Assembly: GCA_963776935.1 (NCBI GenBank)
Contig: CAVZOP010000002.1
Location: 868,001 to 932,000, forward strand
Length of the DNA: 64,000 nucleotides
Reading direction: 5' to 3'
DNA from: JALOLG01 sp963776935
GTDB lineage: Bacteria > Actinomycetota > Acidimicrobiia > Acidimicrobiales > Ilumatobacteraceae
Shown: piece after piece, positions 43,561-51,867 of the stretch
Numbering within the stretch: position 1 is the stretch's first letter
Layout: the number at the start of each line of letters is the position of its first letter
Made by a program: the position numbers and the translations under genes
The notes under the pieces: model-generated
The model's database searches: none
Seen by the model: the letters and a program-made list of their open reading frames with translations, nothing else
Told to the model about the DNA's origin: nothing

Positions 43561-44842
43561 ATGAAGACCCGCCGCAGCATCCGCCTGCTGGCCGTACCCA
43601 TCGCCGCGACGATGGTCATGGCCGCATGCGGTGACGACGACGAAGACGCCTCGACCGACACCGGCGCGACCGAGGAGACGTCGGCCGCCACCGAGCCGGC
43701 CGCCACCGAGCCCGCTGGCACCGAGCCGGCTGCCACGGAACCGGCAGGCACCGAGCCGGCCGGCACCGAACCATCCGGCACGGAGCCCTCCGACGGCGCC
43801 GAGGGTGTGCTCTCGGGGATCTGCCCGGACGTCGTCACGATCCAGACCGACTGGAACCCCGAAGCCGAGCACGGCTGGATCTACGAGATGGTCGGCGACG
43901 ACCCCACCATCGACAAGGACGGCGTGCTCGTTCGTGGGCCGCTCGTCGCGGCCGGCGTCGACACCGGCGTCGACATCGAGATCCGATCGGGCGGGCCGGC
44001 GATCGGCTTCCAGACGGTGACGTCGCAGCTGTACGCCGACGAGGACATCCTGCTCGGCTACGTCTACACCGACGAGGGCATCCAGAACTCGGTCGAGTTC
44101 CCGACCGTCGCCGTCATGGCCGGCATGGAGAAGAACCCGCAGATGATCATGTGGGATCCCGAGACGTATCCCGACGTCGAGACGATCGCCGACATCGGTG
44201 AAGCCGGCATCCTCGTGCGCTACTTCGGTGGCGCGGCGTACATGGACTACTTCACGCAGACCGGGATCCTGTCGTCCGACCAGGTCGACGGTTCGTACGA
44301 CGGCACCCCGGCGCTCTTCGTCGCCGACCAGGGCGCCTCGGCGCAGCAGGGCTTCGGATCGGCCGAGCCGTACATCTACGAGAACGAGGTCGAGGACTGG
44401 GCCAAGCCGATCGCCTACGACGTACATCAACGACGCCGGGTGGGAGAACTACGCCGAGTCGATCGCGATCAAGGCCGACCGGCTGGAAGAGAACCGTGAC
44501 TGCCTCACCGCACTCGTGCCGATCATCCAGCAGTCGACCGTCGACTACGTGAACGACCCGGCCGAGACCAACGCCTTGATCCTCGACGCGGTCGAGACGT
44601 TCGACAACGGATGGGTCTACACCGAGGGCGTCGCCGACTACGCGGTCGAGACGATGGTCAACGACGGATTGCTCTCCAACGGTCCCGACGACACGATCGG
44701 CAACTTCGACCTCGATCGCGTCACCGCCCTGATCGAGAAGGCGGTCCCGGTCTACACGTCGCTCGGCCAGCCCCCGCTGGAGGGCCTCACCGCCGAGGAC
44801 GTCGTCACCAACGAGTTCATCGACCCCAACATCGGGTTGTAG
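43561..44842 (+). CDS. NMT1-like ABC substrate-binding lipoprotein (one frameshift)
   Basis: About 426 residues. Signal peptide with lipobox (PIAATMVMAAC, Cys21), a Thr-Glu-Pro repeat linker (ATEPAGTEP units), then a binding domain: DVVTIQTDWNPEAEHGWIYE, GPAIGFQTVTSQLYADEDIL, FFGGAAYMD-like RYFGGAAYMDYFTQTGILSS, and after a break near 44,421, YINDAGWENYAESIAIKADR to the stop. Deleting one G in 'gacGtac' restores the frame. The similarity is to the NMT1/THI5-like and sulfonate-binding group. It follows the permease by 92 bp; a hairpin follows its stop. Confidence 0.88.
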
Positions 44843-44861
44843 TCACGACGGTTGCAGGCGA

Positions 44862-44885
44862 GGGCGCCGGGCGACACCGGCGCCC
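44862..44885 (+). terminator. Hairpin after the SsuABC-type operon
   Basis: Perfect 9-bp stem GGGCGCCGG / CCGGCGCCC with a 6-nt loop, 20 bp after the binding-protein stop. No T-tract, as is common in high-GC actinobacteria. Likely ends the operon. Confidence 0.65.
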
Positions 44886-44956
44886 TGGTCGCGTTCGGCT
44901 ATTTGCCGAGCCGGCGACCAGACGTGCAGCAACCGGCGTGCGGTGAGCCGGCTCAA

Positions 44957-45731
44957 TCAAGCGAAGTCGAACTCCTTGATCTCGGCGAGTGCTGCGCAGA
45001 ACGCGTCGACGGCACCCTCGAACAGCTGCTTGCCGCGCTCGACGGTGGCAACGGTCGGGTCGCCGATGTGGCCGTCCGGACCCGAAGTCGTCCGACAGCC
45101 ATCCGAACCCGACCGGGCCGCCGAAGCGCACGTAGCGGTTCCCGGCGAGCCACTCGGGCACGTTGCGCGTCGTGAGCGACATGTCGACCGTCTCCGGCGC
45201 CAGGTACAACATCAACGACGTCTCCTCGGTGCCGCCGTGGATGCCCATCCCCAACTCCTCCGGCGGCGACGATCCGCCCTGGTCGGGCGGCAGGCCGGGA
45301 TGGGCGAGGAACGTCATCAGCCCGTGATGCAGGCGCAGCTCGCGGTTGGCGACACCGACGAGCGCCGAGTTGCCACCGTGCCCGTTGAGGAACACGAGCT
45401 TGCGGGCGGGAGTGGTGGCGATGCAGCGGCCGAGGTCGTCGAGCACGGCGAGCAGGGTCGACGCCGACAGCCAGATCGTGCCGGCCGACCAGGCGTGCTC
45501 GTTGGACTTCGTGTAGGCGAGCGGCGGCAACAGCCACGCGTCGAGCTCGTCGCCGATCCGTTCGACGGCAGCCTCGGCCACCCGCTCGGCGATCACCAGG
45601 TCGGTGTTGAAGGGCAGGTGTGGTCCGTGCTGCTCGAACGCGCCCAGCGGCTGCACGACGATGCTGTCGGGCGTGAGCGCGGCCGCGACCTGGGGTGCTC
45701 GCAGCTCTCCGAGGCGTCGAGTCGTCGGCAT
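44957..45731 (-). CDS. Creatininase-family amidohydrolase (one frameshift)
   Basis: About 257 residues. Motifs of the creatininase/MftE/FAPy-deformylase superfamily: VVQPLGAFEQHGPHLPFNTD (metal-binding Glu and His), HAWSAGTIWLSASTLLAVLD, LVFLNGHGGNSALVGVANRE (metal His/Asn motif), GIHGGTEETSLMLYL (metal Glu). Near 45,081 the frame changes; the natural C-terminus GHIGDPTVATVERGKQLFEG, ending KEFDFA, follows in another frame. Removing one base restores it. ATG 45,731. It is convergent to the importer operon. Probably hydrolyses a cyclic amide or formamide. Confidence 0.87.
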
Positions 45732-45759
45732 CACGTCGGAACGTTACCGGTGAGCGACA

Positions 45760-47364
45760 ATGCAGGTCATGCCCCGGGCGCCTGCTGCCGACTTCGACGC
45801 GATCGTGGTCGGCGCCGGCCACAACGGTCTGATCACCGCCGCCTACCTCGCCAAGGCCGGCCTCCGCACGCTCCTGCTCGAGGCCCGGACCGACGTCGGC
45901 GGGACGGCGGCCAGCGAATCCTTCGCCGGCCACACCGTCAACATCTGCAACTGCGACCACCTCACGTTCCGCACGACGCCGGTGACGGCCGAGCTCGACC
46001 TGGCGTCGTTCGGGTTGCAGTACATCGACGTCGAGCCGGCGCAACACCACGTGGCGTGGAGCGGCGGACCGTCGTGGACCCAGTACCACGACGTCGAGCG
46101 CACGCTCGACTCACTCGGGAGCACACATCCGGGAGAGGTCGACGGGTACCGCCGGTACCTCCGCGCCGCGATGCCCGCCGTGGAGCTGATCCTCGCCGCG
46201 GCGTGCGAGCCACCGAGCATCCGCACCCTGACACGCCAGGCGGTGCGCCAACGGCTGGCGGGCGTGCCGACCATCCTGCGATGGAGCCGGCGCAGCGCCG
46301 CCGACGTGCTGCGGTCGTACTTCCGCCACGACGCCCTGTCGGGCACCGCCGCCGTGAGCGGGCCGATGGTGTGGGGCATCAGCCCCGAGCACCCGCGGAG
46401 CGGCCTCGGAGCGCTGACCCACGCGATGCGCCACGTCGCCACCGTCGGTCGACCGGTCGGGGGCAGCGGCATGGTGCCGACGGCGATCTCGCGCGCGTTC
46501 GAACATCACGGCGGGACATTGCGCGTCGGCAGCGCCGTCGACACGATCCTGTGCGACGGCGACGCGGTGCGCGGTGTCGCACTTGGCGACGGGGTCGAGA
46601 TCACCGCGCCGATCGTCGTGTCCGCATGCGACCCGCACCGCACGTTCCTCGAATGGCTCCGCGACCCTCCCCCGAGCGCGACCGACGTGGTCAGGCGGTG
46701 GCGGGCCGTCCCCCACGACGACGGGTACGAATCGAAGGTCGACGCCGTCGTATCGGCGGCGCCGCGGCTGCGAGCAGTCGACGCGCCACTCGGCACGACG
46801 ACGATCGTCGCACCCAGCCTGACGGAGATCGACCGCGCCCACCGGCTGATGCTCGACGGTCAGGTCCACCCGACCCCCGGCCTGCTCCTCAACGTGCCGT
46901 CGCTGCTCGATCCCACCCTGCTCGACCCAGGCCTGCTCGACCAAGGCCTGCTCGATCCGAAGCGGACGGCGGGACCCGACGGCACACATGTCCTCAGCCT
47001 CGAGGTCCTCTACACGCCCTACCGCCTGCGTGGCGGCTGGCCGGACTCGACCGAGCCGTGGCGGTGGCTGCAACTGTTCGACGGACTGTGCGAGCCGGGC
47101 TTCCTCGACTCGATCGATGCGTGGCGGGCGATGACGCCCGACGTCTACGAGCGCGAGTTCCACCTCCCGGCCGGCCACGCCACGAGCTTTGCCGGAGGCC
47201 CGTTGGCGGCGTTCCGCAATCCGAACCCCGAGCTGACCCGCTACGAGACGCCCGTGGAGGGTCTCTACCTCACCGGCGCAGCCACGTTCCCGGGCGCGGG
47301 CGTGTGGGGGGCGAGTGGCAGGAACTGCGCGGCCGTCGTGTTGGAACATCTGGCGCGCCGGTAG
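45760..47364 (+). CDS. FAD-dependent oxidoreductase, phytoene-desaturase-like (PDS/CrtI superfamily)
   Basis: 534 residues. Rossmann FAD-binding motif at the N-terminus, FDAIVVGAGHNGLITAAYLAKAGLRTLLLEAR, then GGTAASESFAGHTVNICNCD; later GGSGMVPTAISRAFEHHGG, SACDPHRTFLEWL and a C-terminal FAD motif GLYLTGAATFPGAGVWGASG. This is the retinol saturase/CrtI-like group; no other carotenoid genes are near, so a carotenoid substrate is not implied. Around residues 382-401 a 15-bp repeat gives LLDPTLLDPGLLDQGLLDP, unlike its relatives. ATG 45,760; 28 bp from the divergent creatininase start. Confidence 0.87.
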   Translation: MQVMPRAPAADFDAIVVGAGHNGLITAAYLAKAGLRTLLLEARTDVGGTAASESFAGHTVNICNCDHLTFRTTPVTAELDLASFGLQYIDVEPAQHHVAWSGGPSWTQYHDVERTLDSLGSTHPGEVDGYRRYLRAAMPAVELILAAACEPPSIRTLTRQAVRQRLAGVPTILRWSRRSAADVLRSYFRHDALSGTAAVSGPMVWGISPEHPRSGLGALTHAMRHVATVGRPVGGSGMVPTAISRAFEHHGGTLRVGSAVDTILCDGDAVRGVALGDGVEITAPIVVSACDPHRTFLEWLRDPPPSATDVVRRWRAVPHDDGYESKVDAVVSAAPRLRAVDAPLGTTTIVAPSLTEIDRAHRLMLDGQVHPTPGLLLNVPSLLDPTLLDPGLLDQGLLDPKRTAGPDGTHVLSLEVLYTPYRLRGGWPDSTEPWRWLQLFDGLCEPGFLDSIDAWRAMTPDVYEREFHLPAGHATSFAGGPLAAFRNPNPELTRYETPVEGLYLTGAATFPGAGVWGASGRNCAAVVLEHLARR

Positions 47365-47370
47365 ATTTAC

Positions 47371-48450
47371 GTGACCGTGCTCGCAGCATCGTTCAAACTC
47401 GGCAGGGTCGCCGGCATCTCGGTCAACCTGCACTGGAGCGTTGCTCTCATCGCGCTCCTGCTCGGGGCCGGCCTGGCTCCGGCGCTCGGCTGGGCGGCTG
47501 CGGCGGCCGGCGTCGTGCTGTTCCTCGCATCGATTCTCGGCCACGAGCTCTCGCACGCCCTCGTCGCCCGTCGCTTCGGCGTCGGGACCCGGTCGATCGA
47601 GCTCTGGGCGCTGGGTGGCATGGCGCGCCTCGATCGAGAGTCGCCGTCACCGAAGGCCGAGGGTTGGATCGCGGCGGCCGGCCCGCTGGCCAGCATCGCC
47701 ATCGCCGTGGCGTCGCTCGGCGCTTGGTACGCACTCGATTCGGGCAACACCGTCCCGACCGTCGCCGCCGTGCTCGGCTGGTTGGGCTTCATCAATCTCG
47801 CCCTCGCACTCTTCAACCTGATGCCTGGTGCCCCGCTCGACGGCGGGCGGATCGTCAAGGCGGTCCGCTGGCACATCCACGGTGACCGCCATCGCGCCAC
47901 CCGCGATGCGGCACGCGCCGGCACGTTCCTCGGCTGGGCGATCGCCGGCGCCGGGTTGTACCTGATGTTGTCGGGCAGCTCCGGGTTCTTCCTGCTCATC
48001 ACCGGTGCGTTCATCGCCGTCAACGCCAAGTCGGAGATGATGTCGGCGTACATCGCCGAGCGGCTCGAGGGCGTCAAGGTGCGCGACCTCACCTGGTTCG
48101 GAGTCGCATCCGCCGGCGACGACATGGACGCCGACACGATGCTGTGGCAGCGTCAGCGACTGGGTCTCGCCGGTGCGGTCGCCATCTCCGGGCCCGACGG
48201 GCAGCTCGACGGGCTCGTGCTCGAGGATCAGATGTGGGCGATCCCGGCCGACCAGCGACCGTGGGTGATGCTCACCCAGCTGATGGTGCCGTTCGACCGT
48301 CTCGCCCAGGCCGATCCCGACGAGGACCTGGCCAGCGTCCTCCCGCGTCTCAACCCACGTCGCCCGGTCGTGACGGTGTGGCGCGACGGCAAGCTCCTGG
48401 GCGTCGTCCCCGCGGCGAGACTGCGCGACCGCATCCTCGCCAATCCCTGA
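47371..48450 (+). CDS. Site-2 protease family membrane metalloprotease (Rip3-like, M50)
   Basis: 359 residues. The active site HELSH lies within LASILGHELSHALVARRFGV (membrane helix); the third zinc ligand region is INLALALFNLMPGAPLDGGRIVKAV (NPDG-like motif here MPGAPLDGG). About six membrane segments. The C-terminal cytosolic domain (about 225-355) resembles a pair of CBS-like motifs (VRDLTWFGVASAGDDMDAD, then LTQLMVPFDRLAQADPDEDL). Family role: intramembrane cleavage of anti-sigma factors or other helices. GTG 47,371, 6 bp after the oxidoreductase stop, so likely co-transcribed. Confidence 0.9.
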   Translation: MTVLAASFKLGRVAGISVNLHWSVALIALLLGAGLAPALGWAAAAAGVVLFLASILGHELSHALVARRFGVGTRSIELWALGGMARLDRESPSPKAEGWIAAAGPLASIAIAVASLGAWYALDSGNTVPTVAAVLGWLGFINLALALFNLMPGAPLDGGRIVKAVRWHIHGDRHRATRDAARAGTFLGWAIAGAGLYLMLSGSSGFFLLITGAFIAVNAKSEMMSAYIAERLEGVKVRDLTWFGVASAGDDMDADTMLWQRQRLGLAGAVAISGPDGQLDGLVLEDQMWAIPADQRPWVMLTQLMVPFDRLAQADPDEDLASVLPRLNPRRPVVTVWRDGKLLGVVPAARLRDRILANP

Positions 48451-48469
48451 TCAGGTCCCAAAGATCAGG
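48446..48469. terminator. Bidirectional hairpin between convergent genes
   Basis: CCTGATC-AGGTCCCAAA-GATCAGG, 7-bp stem, overlapping both stop codons (site-2 protease and phosphoribosyltransferase). Confidence 0.5.
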
Positions 48470-48962
48470 CATCGCGCACCGACCACTCGCGCTTGGTGAC
48501 CGGTGGCTGATCGCTCCACGGGAAGTTGATCCACAAGTCGGTGCGCTTCCACACGTAGTCGCACTTGACGACCGAGTGTGACTTCTCGTACAGCACGGCG
48601 GTGCGCACCTCGCCCACCTTGCCCTCGCAGAACAGCTCGACGCTCTTCAGCGTGTGGCCGGTGTCGGCGACGTCGTCGGCGATCAGGATCTTGGCGTCGT
48701 GCAGATCGACGAAGTCGGGCGCCGGTGGCAGGATCCGCGGCACTTCGAGGCGCTCGTCGACACCCGTGTAGAACTCGACGTTCATCGTGTAGGTGTTCTT
48801 GACCGACATCGCGTAGCCGAGGGCCCCGCCGATCAAGAGCCCGCCACGGGCGATCGACAGGATCATGTCCGGCTCGTACCCATCGTCGGCCACCGCTTGT
48901 GCCAGCGCCCGCGACGCCACCCCGAAGCTCTCCCAGGTCATGATCTCGCGCTCGCTGGACAT
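48465..48962 (-). CDS. Phosphoribosyltransferase family protein
   Basis: 165 residues, type I PRTase fold. PRPP-binding signature KILIADDVADTGHTLKSVEL (acidic pair plus TGxT), upstream GYEPDMILSIARGGLLIGGALGYAM, flexible-loop region TMNVEFYTGVDERL and the hood FPWSDQPPVTKREW. It resembles actinobacterial xanthine/hypoxanthine-type PRTases (Gpt-like). Purine salvage would fit the neighbouring molybdenum hydroxylase, but base specificity cannot be read here. ATG 48,962. Confidence 0.88.
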   Translation of the reverse strand: MSSEREIMTWESFGVASRALAQAVADDGYEPDMILSIARGGLLIGGALGYAMSVKNTYTMNVEFYTGVDERLEVPRILPPAPDFVDLHDAKILIADDVADTGHTLKSVELFCEGKVGEVRTAVLYEKSHSVVKCDYVWKRTDLWINFPWSDQPPVTKREWSVRDA

Positions 48963-48988
48963 CGAGCCGAATCTACCGTCGGTGGCGA

Positions 48989-49035
48989 ACTGTCTGCTTC
49001 AGACGTAGCGACTGCTCATCTGAGGCAGACAGAAC
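48989..49035. repeat. Palindromic intergenic repeat, copy D
   Basis: Arms ACTGTCTGCTTCAGA and TCTGAGGCAGACAGAAC, imperfect (one arm has AACTGTC in place of TTCTGTC). It lies between the start of the phosphoribosyltransferase and the stop of the Mo-hydroxylase large subunit. The loop contains a CTCATCTGAGG element shared in part with copies A and B. Confidence 0.75.
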
Positions 49036-49051
49036 GGGTGGGGGTGTGGGG

Positions 49052-51388
49052 TTAGAGGGCGATGTCGGCGGGGCGGACGGGGACTCTGGTGAGGGGCTTG
49101 CCGACGCCGTCGTTCTGGCGGAGGGCGTCGCGGATGGCGGCCACGATCGCCGGGGTGACCGAGATGCACGGGGGCTCGCCGACGCCCTTGGCGCCGAGCG
49201 GGGCCTGCGGATCGGGTTCCTCGATCAGGGTGGCGACGACGGGGGGCATGTCGAGCATCGTCGGGAGGAGGTAGTCGGTGAAGCTGGCGTTGCGGATCCG
49301 GCCGTCGATCTGGATGATCTCCTCCATCACGGCCAGGCCGAGGCCCTGGGCGATGCCGCCCTCGATCTGACCGAGCACGCTCAGCGGGTTGAGGGCGCGG
49401 CCGACGTCCTGGGCGGTAGCGACCTGGATCACCTTGATCAGCCCCAGGTCGGGGTCGACGTCGACCACGGCGCGATGGGCGACGAAGGCGAACGCGACGT
49501 GGCAGTTGCCCTGGCCGTTCTCGTCGAGGTCCTGCGTCGGCCGGTGGCGGTACTCGACCGTCTCGTCGATCTCGAGCCCGGCCGACGCCTCGGCGACGGG
49601 GACCCGCAGGGCCGGTTGGCCGCTCTCGGGGAACGTGTCGACGACGTCGGTGCCGTCGATCGCCAACCGCAGCGGGTCGATGTCGTGCACCAGCCCGACG
49701 TGCTCGAACAACCGCTCGCGGGCGGCGCGGCAGGCGGCGTCGACCGCTCCCCCGCTCATCCACGTCTGACGCGACGCCGACGTCGATCCGGCCGACCCGA
49801 TCGCGGTGTCGATCACGTCGATCGCGACGTCGTCGACGCCGAGGATCGTCCGTGCGATCTGGGCGGCGATCGTGACGAAGCCCTGACCGACCTCGGCCGT
49901 CGCGAACTTGATCGTCGCCCGACCGTCGGCGAGGCGGCAGCGGGCCGTGGAGTAGTCGTCGAAGCCCTCCGAGTACATGAGGTTCTTCATCGCCACACCC
50001 CAGCCGATGCCCCGCCGGATGTGATCGGTGTCGGCCGTTCGGCCGGCGCCGCCCGGGAGCCGCATCACGTCGCCGTCGTGACCGCCGATCGGTTCGTCCG
50101 GCAGCGGGAGCTCGGCCGTCTCGCGGATGCAGCGAGCAACGGGCGCGACGCTCTCGAGCACCTGCCCCGTGATCAGCACGTCGCCGGTGCGGATCGCGTT
50201 GCGCAGCCGGACCTCGACGGGATCGAGCCCACTCGCCTCGGCCAGCCGGTCGAGCTGGCTCTCGTTGGCGAAGCAGGCCTGGACGACACCGAACCCGCGC
50301 ATCGCCCCGCACGGCAGGTGGTTGGTCCGCACCGCCCACCCGTCGACGACGGCGTTCGGGCACCGGTACGGACCCTGGGTGTGGGTGATCGCGTTGAGCA
50401 GCACGGCGGACGACGTCGACGCGTAGGCGCCGCCGTCGAACACGTACCTCGCCTCGATCTTGACGATCACGCCGTCGTCGGTGGCGTGGTGCCGCATCCA
50501 GACCGTGGCCGGGTGGCGGTGGACGTGACCGAGGAAGCTCTCGGCGCGGCTGTACTGCATCCGCACCGGTCGCGACAGCCGCAGCGCGAGCAGGCACGTG
50601 TGCACTTGCAACGAGATGTCCTCGCGGGCGCCGAACGCTCCGCCGACGCCGCCGAGCACGAGTCGCACGCGCTCCTCGGGGAGTCCGAGGCAGGCCGCGA
50701 TCTGCTTGCGGTCCTCGTGCAGCCATTGCGTGGCGATGTGCAGTTCGACGCCACCGCCGCCGGGATCGGGAATGGCGAGTGCCGCCTCGAGCCCGAGGAA
50801 CGCCTGGTCCTGCATCCCGATCTCGTAGGTGCCCTCGACGACGATCGGACCCGTGGCGTCGACGTCGCCGCACACGATGCGTTGGTGCCGCAGCACGTTG
50901 CCGTCGGGATGGATCGGATCGCGCGTGCCGGCTACGGCCACCTCCGGGTCGAGCAAGGGCTCGAGCACCTCGTACTCGACGACGATCGCCGCCAGCGCCC
51001 GCCGGCACGTCTCGGGATGATCGGCGGCCACAGCGGCGACCGGTTCGCCGACGTATCGAACGTGGCCGCGGGCGAACACCGGCTGGTCCTGGCTGATGAG
51101 GCCGTACGTGAGACGTCCCGGCACGTCGTCGGCGGTGATGACCGCCTCGACGCCATTGATCCGCCACGCCGGCCCGACGTCGATGCTCACGATCCGGGCG
51201 TACGGATGCGGCGAGCGCAGTGTCGCTCCCCACAGACAGCCCTCGGCGGACAGGTCGGAGGAGAACGCGAACGTGCCCTGCACCTTGGCGATGCCGTCCG
51301 GGCGCACCGGCGAGGTTCCGATGACACCGTCGCGTGCCGGGGCATCGACGCGGGTGTCGACGGTCCCGATGGTTTCGACGGTGCTCAC
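49052..51388 (-). CDS. Molybdenum hydroxylase large subunit (xanthine dehydrogenase family)
   Basis: 778-residue molybdopterin-cytosine-dinucleotide-type subunit. Motifs: an N-terminal alpha/beta-hammerhead (FAFSSDLSAEGCLWGATLRS, HPYARIVSID), LGGVGGAFGAREDISLQVH, the substrate-pocket PCGAMRGFGVVQACFANESQ, GWGVAMKNLMYSEGF, TAEVGQGFVTIAAQIA, and the catalytic Glu in APLGAKGVGEPPCIS near the C-terminus. Last gene of a three-gene operon; its GTG overlaps the Fe-S subunit stop by 4 bp. The substrate may be a purine, nicotinate, aldehyde or CO-like molecule; residues in the pocket do not clearly decide. Confidence 0.92.
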   Translation of the reverse strand: MSTVETIGTVDTRVDAPARDGVIGTSPVRPDGIAKVQGTFAFSSDLSAEGCLWGATLRSPHPYARIVSIDVGPAWRINGVEAVITADDVPGRLTYGLISQDQPVFARGHVRYVGEPVAAVAADHPETCRRALAAIVVEYEVLEPLLDPEVAVAGTRDPIHPDGNVLRHQRIVCGDVDATGPIVVEGTYEIGMQDQAFLGLEAALAIPDPGGGGVELHIATQWLHEDRKQIAACLGLPEERVRLVLGGVGGAFGAREDISLQVHTCLLALRLSRPVRMQYSRAESFLGHVHRHPATVWMRHHATDDGVIVKIEARYVFDGGAYASTSSAVLLNAITHTQGPYRCPNAVVDGWAVRTNHLPCGAMRGFGVVQACFANESQLDRLAEASGLDPVEVRLRNAIRTGDVLITGQVLESVAPVARCIRETAELPLPDEPIGGHDGDVMRLPGGAGRTADTDHIRRGIGWGVAMKNLMYSEGFDDYSTARCRLADGRATIKFATAEVGQGFVTIAAQIARTILGVDDVAIDVIDTAIGSAGSTSASRQTWMSGGAVDAACRAARERLFEHVGLVHDIDPLRLAIDGTDVVDTFPESGQPALRVPVAEASAGLEIDETVEYRHRPTQDLDENGQGNCHVAFAFVAHRAVVDVDPDLGLIKVIQVATAQDVGRALNPLSVLGQIEGGIAQGLGLAVMEEIIQIDGRIRNASFTDYLLPTMLDMPPVVATLIEEPDPQAPLGAKGVGEPPCISVTPAIVAAIRDALRQNDGVGKPLTRVPVRPADIAL

Positions 51389-51867
51389 GACGGCACCTCA
51401 CGGCGGGCGACCGCCACGCGTTGCACGGCCTCGATGATCCGGCCGTAGCCGGTGCACCGGCACACGTTGCCCGACAGCTCCTCGCGGATCTCGAGGTCGG
51501 ACGGGTCGGGGCTGCGGTCGAGCAGGGCGTGGGCGGCGACGATCAGTCCGGGCGTGCAGAACCCGCACTGCACAGCCCCGGTGTCGACGAACGCCTGCTG
51601 CACGTCGCTCGGCACCCCGCGCTCGGCGAGCCCTTCGACGGTGACGATCCGACGCCCGACGGCCGCCGCCGCCAGAACGAGGCACGAGCAGACGAGGCGA
51701 TCGTCGACGAGCACGCTGCACGACCCGCATTCGCCCTGCTCGCACGCCCCCTTGGCGGCCAGCAGACCGAGCCGCTCACGCAGGACGTAGAGCAGGTTCT
51801 CACCGAGCCAGGCATCGGTGACGGGTTGGTCGGTCCCGTTGACGTGCAGCGTGTACATCTCGTTCAC
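51385..51867 (-). CDS. Molybdenum hydroxylase [2Fe-2S] subunit
   Basis: 160 residues with two iron-sulfur domains. N-terminal plant-ferredoxin-type cluster: GACEQGECGSCSVLVDDRLV, CSCLVLA. C-terminal helical cluster: VQCGFCTPGLIVAAHALL and GNVCRCTGYGRIIEAV. All eight Cys are present. It passes electrons from the molybdenum centre to the FAD subunit. GTG 51,867 overlaps the FAD-subunit stop by 4 bp. Confidence 0.96.
   Translation of the reverse strand: MNEMYTLHVNGTDQPVTDAWLGENLLYVLRERLGLLAAKGACEQGECGSCSVLVDDRLVCSCLVLAAAAVGRRIVTVEGLAERGVPSDVQQAFVDTGAVQCGFCTPGLIVAAHALLDRSPDPSDLEIREELSGNVCRCTGYGRIIEAVQRVAVARREVPS

Noticed and set aside
45760..47364. Carotenoid biosynthesis gene (crtI)
   Set aside because: The sequence is in the same superfamily, but no phytoene synthase or cyclase is nearby and the family includes many unrelated desaturases.
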